Below are positions 59,574 through 64,000 of a stretch of 64,000 nt of DNA, piece after piece (position 1 is the first letter of the stretch; the number at the start of each line of letters is the position of its first letter). The notes beneath the pieces were generated by a model. The model did not search any database and was not told the DNA's origin. It worked only from the letters and a program-made list of their open reading frames with translations. Location: positions 1,488,001-1,552,000 of the forward strand of contig NZ_CP143542.1 of NCBI RefSeq assembly GCF_046237605.1, read 5' to 3'. A program made the position numbers and the translations under genes. The stretch comes from Paraperibacillus marinus (lineage in GTDB: Bacteria > Bacillota > Bacilli > Bacillales > DSM-1321).

Positions 59574-60926
59574 GTGATTAGGAATATAGTAATAGCAGTT
59601 CTTGTCCTTGCGGCTGCAGGGACTGGTTTCTGGGGTTATCAAGAACATCAGGAAAAGAATGCGATATTGGTAAATGCGGAGAACAACTATCAAAGAGCCT
59701 TTCATGATCTTACCTATCAGGTGGATCTATTGCATGACAAGATAGGTACCACTCTTGCCATGAATTCAAAAGAATCACTGTCACCGGCTCTGGCTGATGT
59801 ATGGAGGATTTCATCAGAAGCCAATATGGATGTAGGGCAGCTTCCGCTTACTCTTATGCCGTTCAATAAAACAGAAGAATTTCTATCTAGCATAGGCAGC
59901 TTCAGCTATAAAGCAGCGGTCAGGGATTTGGAGAAGCAGCCGCTGTCAGATAAGGAATATAAAAATTTGCAGGGGCTGTATAAACAGTCCAGTGTCATAC
60001 AGGATGAGCTCAGGAAGGTACAGTATTTAGTCCTCAAGCATAATCTTCGCTGGATGGATGTTGAGCTTGCGATGGCATCCGGCAAGGAGAATGCGGACAA
60101 TACGATCATCGACGGCTTTAAGACCGTTGAAAAGAAATCCACTGGTTATTCAGAAAGCTCCGATTTTGACCCTTCTTTCGTTTCCATGAACAAACGGGAT
60201 CGCAACTTCCGTAATATAGATGGGAAAAAAATCAGCAAAAATGAAGCGGCAGCAACCGCCAAAAGATATGCAGGCATAAAAGGCAAGGTTCAGACCAAGG
60301 TGGAGGATAACGGCAGGGGAGCTGATTTCGGTTTTTACAGTGTTAGTATAAAGAAAGCCGGAAATGATGGTGAAGTCAATATGGATATTACCAAAAAGGG
60401 CGGCTATCCAATCTGGCTGATTAATACCAGGGATATTAAAATGGCCAAAATCGGCTTGAACGAAGCATCCGGGAAAGCTGCCCGCTTCCTGAAGGACAAT
60501 GATTTTACTTCCCTCGAATTGTATGAAAGTACCCAATATGATAACATCGGCCTGTTTAATTTTGTCACGAGCGTTAACGGAACGAGGATTTATCCAGAGT
60601 CCATCAGGATTAAAATTGCATTGGACAGCGGCCAGGTGGTGGGCTTTTCTGCAGATGAATATCTGAAGGGTCATAAAAAGAGAAAGCTGGAAAGACCGGC
60701 TTTGACAGTGGAAGAGGCACGAAAGAAAATAAACCCGAAAGTGAAAATTATGGAAGAACGGACGGCTGTCATTACCAATGACGTGAATGAAGAAGTTCTT
60801 TGTCATGAATTCCTCGGGGTAATAGGCGAAGATACCTACAGAATCTTTATCAATGCTAAAACCGGAGAGGAAGAAAAAGTAGACAAACTGCAAAATGCCG
60901 AACCGATTTATGAACGATTGGTGTGA
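59574..60926 (+). CDS. ypeB: Germination protein YpeB
   Basis: A 450-residue membrane-anchored protein needed for SleB to be incorporated and stable in spores. An N-terminal anchor (about 2-19) is followed by a helical domain and C-terminal PepSY-type repeats (about 200-440, DITKKGGYPIWLINTRDI and INAKTGEEEKVDKL). GTG at 59574 gives MIRNIVIAV like B. subtilis, with GAGGTG six bases upstream; the GTG at 59565 overlaps that site. It starts 11 bases after sleB. Confidence 0.95.
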   Translation: MIRNIVIAVLVLAAAGTGFWGYQEHQEKNAILVNAENNYQRAFHDLTYQVDLLHDKIGTTLAMNSKESLSPALADVWRISSEANMDVGQLPLTLMPFNKTEEFLSSIGSFSYKAAVRDLEKQPLSDKEYKNLQGLYKQSSVIQDELRKVQYLVLKHNLRWMDVELAMASGKENADNTIIDGFKTVEKKSTGYSESSDFDPSFVSMNKRDRNFRNIDGKKISKNEAAATAKRYAGIKGKVQTKVEDNGRGADFGFYSVSIKKAGNDGEVNMDITKKGGYPIWLINTRDIKMAKIGLNEASGKAARFLKDNDFTSLELYESTQYDNIGLFNFVTSVNGTRIYPESIRIKIALDSGQVVGFSADEYLKGHKKRKLERPALTVEEARKKINPKVKIMEERTAVITNDVNEEVLCHEFLGVIGEDTYRIFINAKTGEEEKVDKLQNAEPIYERLV

Positions 60927-60941
60927 TAGGCAGACTCTCTT

Positions 60942-60968
60942 AAAAAACCCTGCTGAGCGGGGTTTTTC
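60942..60968 (+). terminator. Rho-independent terminator after ypeB
   Basis: AACCCTGC and GCGGGGTT arms with a short loop and T-run. Confidence 0.75.
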
Positions 60969-61057
60969 TTATTGAGGGCGGCAGGGAACAGTGTCATAAT
61001 AATAGTAAGATTTCCCTTTTGAAAAACTAAAACTAAAGTGCGGATGTGTATATAAAG

Positions 61058-61717
61058 ATGTTGAAAATAGGAGAAATGCTCACCCTTGAGCCAAAATATT
61101 CTGCTGCTTCCGAAAAATATGAAGCGATGATTGTGGAGCTTGCAGATGGTGGTGTTTATATCGATTATCCTGTGAACCTGACCACCCGTAAGACTGTATT
61201 CCTTTTGGATGGAAGCCAGCTGAAGGCAAGCTGTGTAGGAAAGGATAATAATGTCTATATGTTTGATACGGAAGTGCAGGGCAGGAGGATGGCCAATATT
61301 CCGATGATTAAATTGTTCTGTCCGGAAGAAGCCGAAATTCTTAAGATCCAAAGAAGGCAGTATGTTAGGATAGAGGCTGCAGCAGATGTAGCGATACACC
61401 CTGAAGGGGCCTCCTCCCCACCCTTTGCTACCGTGACACTGGATATTAGTGCGGGAGGCATTTGTGCCGCTGTTCCACACAATGTATCGATTGAAGGCGG
61501 AGACCAGGCTTCACTGTGGCTTGTGCTGCCCCTGAAAAATGGCGAAATTCATTATCTGAAAGCAGAAGGAAGGATTTCCCGGGTTAATGAAACAAAGACT
61601 GGGCTGAGAAATGCCTCCATAGAATTTACAGGCCTGGATCCGGCAGACAGGCAGTATGTCCTGCGCTACTGCTTTGAAAAGCAGCTGGAGATGAAACAAA
61701 AAGGGCTGGCTTTTTAG
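61058..61717 (+). CDS. ypfA: PilZ-domain c-di-GMP receptor (YpfA/MotI-like)
   Basis: A 219-residue YcgR-like protein with an N-terminal YcgR_N domain (about 1-92) and a C-terminal PilZ domain. The c-di-GMP motif RxxxR is Arg100-Arg104 (RRQYVR) and DxSxxG is Asp129-Gly134 (DISAGG), so binding should be intact. In B. subtilis the protein acts as a flagellar clutch on MotA. The ATG at 61058 follows GGATGTG, and MLKIGE aligns with the family start; an upstream GTG is unlikely. Confidence 0.92.
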   Translation: MLKIGEMLTLEPKYSAASEKYEAMIVELADGGVYIDYPVNLTTRKTVFLLDGSQLKASCVGKDNNVYMFDTEVQGRRMANIPMIKLFCPEEAEILKIQRRQYVRIEAAADVAIHPEGASSPPFATVTLDISAGGICAAVPHNVSIEGGDQASLWLVLPLKNGEIHYLKAEGRISRVNETKTGLRNASIEFTGLDPADRQYVLRYCFEKQLEMKQKGLAF

Positions 61718-61770
61718 GTATGAAACTGCCTTCTGCCTCTCATACTGAAAATGAGAGGGGGGGGGAAGGC

Positions 61771-61956
61771 ATGGAACGATTTGAACGCATTCTCATGAAA
61801 CTTGTTATCATTCAATTTCTCTTCCTGCTTTTTTTTCAACTGATATTTCACCGGGAAGATTCTTTTCATGATTTAAAAAGGATGGCTCAATATGAAGGTG
61901 TCAATGAAAATAATCTTGGGAAAATTATCGAAACCATCAACAAGATGAACCGATAG
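61771..61956 (+). CDS. ypfB: YpfB family small membrane protein (DUF5359)
   Basis: A 61-residue protein with one transmembrane segment (about 9-27, MKLVIIQFLFLLFFQLIF) and a conserved charged tail RMAQYEGVNENN. The ATG at 61771 has a purine-rich G-run site upstream; a longer start at 61720 lies before it. Same place as ypfB in B. subtilis, 50 bases after ypfA. Function unknown. Confidence 0.82.
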   Translation: MERFERILMKLVIIQFLFLLFFQLIFHREDSFHDLKRMAQYEGVNENNLGKIIETINKMNR

Positions 61957-61990
61957 GCAGGCCGCACATTTTGGTGCAGGCCTGCCTATT
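61953..61990 (+). terminator. Hairpin terminator after ypfB
   Basis: ATAGGCAGGCC and GGCCTGCCTAT arms with inner GCA/TGC pairing; the U-tract is short. Confidence 0.7.
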
Positions 61991-62105
61991 GATTTATTCA
62001 GTAAGGTACTGGACGCCAATATTAATACATAATAAAATATCACTTTATGGTAAAATAAAAATGTGAAGAACATATTACTTACAGGCATGGTTTTTAGGAG
62101 GAATT

Positions 62106-62783
62106 ATGGAAAACAAGATATCGATTGCAATTGACGGCCCAGCGGCTGCGGGAAAGAGCACAGTCGCTAAAATTATTGCTGAGAAACTTTCATACATTTA
62201 TGTAGATACAGGGGCGATGTACAGGGCCCTGACATACAAAGCCATTAAGCATGATGTTGATGTGAATGATGAATCAGGACTTCTGGGCCTGCTGCTGGAT
62301 ACGGAAATCAAACTGCTGCCGGGAGAAACCGGGCAGCTCGTATACCTTGATGGAGAAGATGTTTCAGAGGTCATCCGCACAAGCCAGGTGACCTCTTCTG
62401 TGTCAGCTGCGTCCAAGCACAGGGGCGTGAGGGCAGAAATGGTTAGCAGACAGCAAAAGCTTGGAGAATTGGGGGGTGTCGTCATGGACGGAAGAGACAT
62501 CGGCACATTCGTGCTTCCCCGTGCAGAAGTTAAAGTTTTCCTGATCGCAAGTGTGGATGAAAGGGCGGAAAGGCGCCATAACGAAAATGTTTCGAAGGGA
62601 TTCCCTTCAGACCTCGAAAGCCTTAAAGAAGAGATTGCGCTGCGGGACAAGCTGGATTCCGAAAGGGAAGTAGCACCGCTTAAGAAGGCTGCTGATGCAG
62701 TGGAGATTGATACCACATCCCTTTCAATCGCCCAGGTTGCCGATGAAATCATGAAGCTTATTAAAGAAAGGACCAATGAATAG
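62106..62783 (+). CDS. cmk: Cytidylate kinase
   Basis: A 225-residue P-loop kinase phosphorylating CMP and dCMP. Residues 11-19 (GPAAAGKST) form the P-loop, VDTGAMYRALT and MDGRDIGTFVLPRAEVKVFL are family blocks, and the lid has RAERRHNE. AGGAGG precedes the ATG. The stop overlaps the next gene's GTG. Same neighbours as in B. subtilis (ypfB, plsC, ypfD). Confidence 0.95.
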   Translation: MENKISIAIDGPAAAGKSTVAKIIAEKLSYIYVDTGAMYRALTYKAIKHDVDVNDESGLLGLLLDTEIKLLPGETGQLVYLDGEDVSEVIRTSQVTSSVSAASKHRGVRAEMVSRQQKLGELGGVVMDGRDIGTFVLPRAEVKVFLIASVDERAERRHNENVSKGFPSDLESLKEEIALRDKLDSEREVAPLKKAADAVEIDTTSLSIAQVADEIMKLIKERTNE

Positions 62784-63364
62784 TGAATCTCTATAACTTT
62801 GGTAAAGGGCTTGTGAATTTAATCCTGACACCGCTTTTTCGTGTAGAAACCATCGGTGCCGAGACGTTCCCAAAAGAAGGAGGGGTCCTGATCTGCTCCA
62901 ATCACATTGATAATCTCGACCCGCCGGTAGTGGGAGCCACTGCCCCTCGGCCGGTTCATTTCATGGCAAAGGAGGAGCTGTTCCGTGCTCCAATCCTGAA
63001 AAGCATCCTGCCGAACGTCAATGCTTTCCCTGTCAAACGGGGAATGAGCGACAGGGAAGCCCTCAGGAAAGGATTATCTCTTCTGAAGGAAGAGAAAGTG
63101 GTGGGATTGTTTCCGGAGGGGACAAGAAGCAGGACCGGCGAGATTGGCAAAGGGCTGGCAGGGGCCGGCTTCTTTGCACTTCGTTCCTCTGCCCATATTG
63201 TCCCATGTGCCATAATCGGTCCGTATAAGCCGTTTAAGAAACTCAAAGTGGTGTACGGGGAACCGATCGACTTTACGGAACTCCGTGCCAGCCGTGTTTC
63301 TGCAGATGAGGCGACAGAAGTTATCATGGAACACATCCGCAAGCTCCATGAACAGAATAAATAA
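62783..63364 (+). CDS. plsC: 1-acyl-sn-glycerol-3-phosphate acyltransferase
   Basis: A 193-residue membrane-associated acyltransferase making phosphatidic acid. The HX4D motif is His41-Asp46 in SNHIDNLDPP, the glycerol-phosphate motif is FPEGTRSRTGE near residue 113, and an N-terminal hydrophobic segment (about 7-20) anchors it. GTG start at 62783 overlapping the cmk stop. Typical cmk-plsC-rpsA order of Bacilli. Confidence 0.93.
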   Translation: MNLYNFGKGLVNLILTPLFRVETIGAETFPKEGGVLICSNHIDNLDPPVVGATAPRPVHFMAKEELFRAPILKSILPNVNAFPVKRGMSDREALRKGLSLLKEEKVVGLFPEGTRSRTGEIGKGLAGAGFFALRSSAHIVPCAIIGPYKPFKKLKVVYGEPIDFTELRASRVSADEATEVIMEHIRKLHEQNK

Positions 63365-63527
63365 TAGCAATTCGGTTTACTTGACAAATTGACTGATTTG
63401 TAAGAATTTAATAAAAAAGGATCATTTTTAAAAAACTGAAGGCTGACTCCAAGGATTGTTTAAAATAACCAAAATAGTTTTTGTATTTTAGTTTGCTCTG
63501 GCGGACAATCGGGAATATTTCAATAGA

Positions 63528-63556
63528 TTAATATTTCCGATAATACGCTCTATAAT
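63528..63556 (+). promoter_or_regulatory. Candidate sigma-A promoter of rpsA
   Basis: TTAATA, 17 bases, TATAAT, about 58 bases before rpsA. A TTGACA at 63381 lacks a matching -10. The rest of 63365-63527 is AT-rich without other features. Confidence 0.5.
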
Positions 63557-63613
63557 ATTTTGAGCTAATTATTCTAAGGGGAAAAGCAGTCATGCGTTTA
63601 AGGAGGAGTACAT

Positions 63614-64000
63614 ATGTCAGAAGAGATGAACGATATTGAAGTAAACAACTATGAACCCGGTGACAAAGTAACCGGAACGGTAACAAAGGTTGAAGAAAAA
63701 CAAGTCATCATTGATGTGAAGAATAGCAAGACAGATGGAATCCTGCCAATCAGCGAGCTGTCAAGCCTTCATGTTGAAAAAGCATCTGATGTGGTTAAAG
63801 AAGGCGACGAGCTGGAACTTGAAGTGTTAAAAGTAGAGGATGAAGCTCTCATCCTATCAAAAAGAAAAGTCGATGCCTTAAAGGCCTGGGATGAATTGGA
63901 AAGGAAATTCGAAACGGAGGAGGTTTTCCAATCTGAGGTCAAGGATGTGGTAAAAGGGGGCCTTGTTGTAGACCTGGGTGTACGCGGGTTTGTCCCTGCT
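63614..64000 (+). CDS. ypfD: 30S ribosomal protein S1 homologue (partial at right edge)
   Basis: 129 codons from ATG 63614 to the window end, with AAGGAGGAGT just upstream. It reads MSEEMNDIEVNNYEPGDKVTGTVTKVEE, an S1 RNA-binding domain (about residues 16-85, with DGILPISELS and VLKVEDEALILSKRK) and the start of a second (KGGLVVDLGVRGFVPA). This is the RpsA-like YpfD of Bacilli, which has four S1 domains; at least two more must lie outside. The next gene after plsC in B. subtilis agrees. Confidence 0.93.
   Translation, partial: MSEEMNDIEVNNYEPGDKVTGTVTKVEEKQVIIDVKNSKTDGILPISELSSLHVEKASDVVKEGDELELEVLKVEDEALILSKRKVDALKAWDELERKFETEEVFQSEVKDVVKGGLVVDLGVRGFVPA

Overview
The window comes from a spore-forming Bacillaceae chromosome (Bacillus sensu lato). 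The gene order follows the Bacillus subtilis yqk-to-ypf segment almost gene for gene: yqkB, yqkD, yqkE, yqkF, mciZ, nudF, spoIIM, fur, yqzK, xerD, drm, punA, dacF, spoIIA operon, spoVA, lysA, ypuA, ribT, ypuF, scpAB, ypuI, dacB, spmAB, rluB, resABCDE, sigX-rsiX, serA, ribU, fer, ypbB-recQ-ypbDEF, ypbG, mecB, gudB, ypdA, ansA, prsW, sleB-ypeB, ypfA, ypfB, cmk, plsC and the start of rpsA. Individual proteins match their B. subtilis counterparts closely in motif and length. I saw no tRNA, rRNA, CRISPR array, prophage or transposase gene.

Layout. 1-7.8 kb: a partial CDGSH iron-sulfur gene, yqkB, a minus-strand hydrolase/transporter group, yqkE, yqkF, the FtsZ inhibitor peptide MciZ, nudF coupled to an endonuclease-Q-like gene, and an acetyltransferase. 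7.9-20.4 kb: spoIIM, fur (with PerR-type boxes), yqzK, xerD, a nucleoside salvage operon (drm-punA-pdp), the sporulation block dacF-spoIIAA-spoIIAB-sigF, a shortened spoVA cluster and lysA. 20.5-35.9 kb: ypuA, orphan ribT, ypuF, scpAB, ypuI, a SodF-type protein, dacB-spmAB, rluB and the complete resABCDE cytochrome c maturation and redox-sensing cluster. 35.9-45 kb: a repeat-rich gap, a frameshifted EamA transporter, an AraC regulator, sigX-rsiX, an M23/LysM protein, a PHP phosphatase, serA, an FMN riboswitch with ribU, and ferredoxin. 45-64 kb: ypbB-recQ-ypbD-ypbE-ypbF, a CBS protein, a membrane protein, ypbG, a MerR regulator with a cobalamin photoreceptor signature, mecB, a tandem repeat array, gudB, ypdA, ansA, prsW, sleB-ypeB, ypfA, ypfB, cmk, plsC and rpsA.

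The sporulation genes carry recognisable promoter matches of the expected sigma classes: sigma-H before spoIIAA, sigma-F before dacF, sigma-E before spoIIM and mciZ, and sigma-G before spoVAA. sigX has a strong self-recognition promoter, and ribU has a complete FMN riboswitch.

Main points of interest: (1) three copies of a roughly 190-bp non-coding repeat, each abutting the U-tract of an intrinsic terminator; (2) 192-bp tandem repeats whose unit is exactly 64 codons, with a diverged relative elsewhere; (3) a spoVA cluster lacking spoVAC, spoVAD, spoVAEb and spoVAF; (4) a CarH/LitR-type MerR regulator with both B12-binding motifs and a palindrome over its putative promoter; (5) ribT without the riboflavin biosynthesis genes, while riboflavin uptake is under an FMN riboswitch; (6) a MciZ with a C-terminal extension. 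All assignments rest on reading the sequence and on remembered family features; no database search was run.
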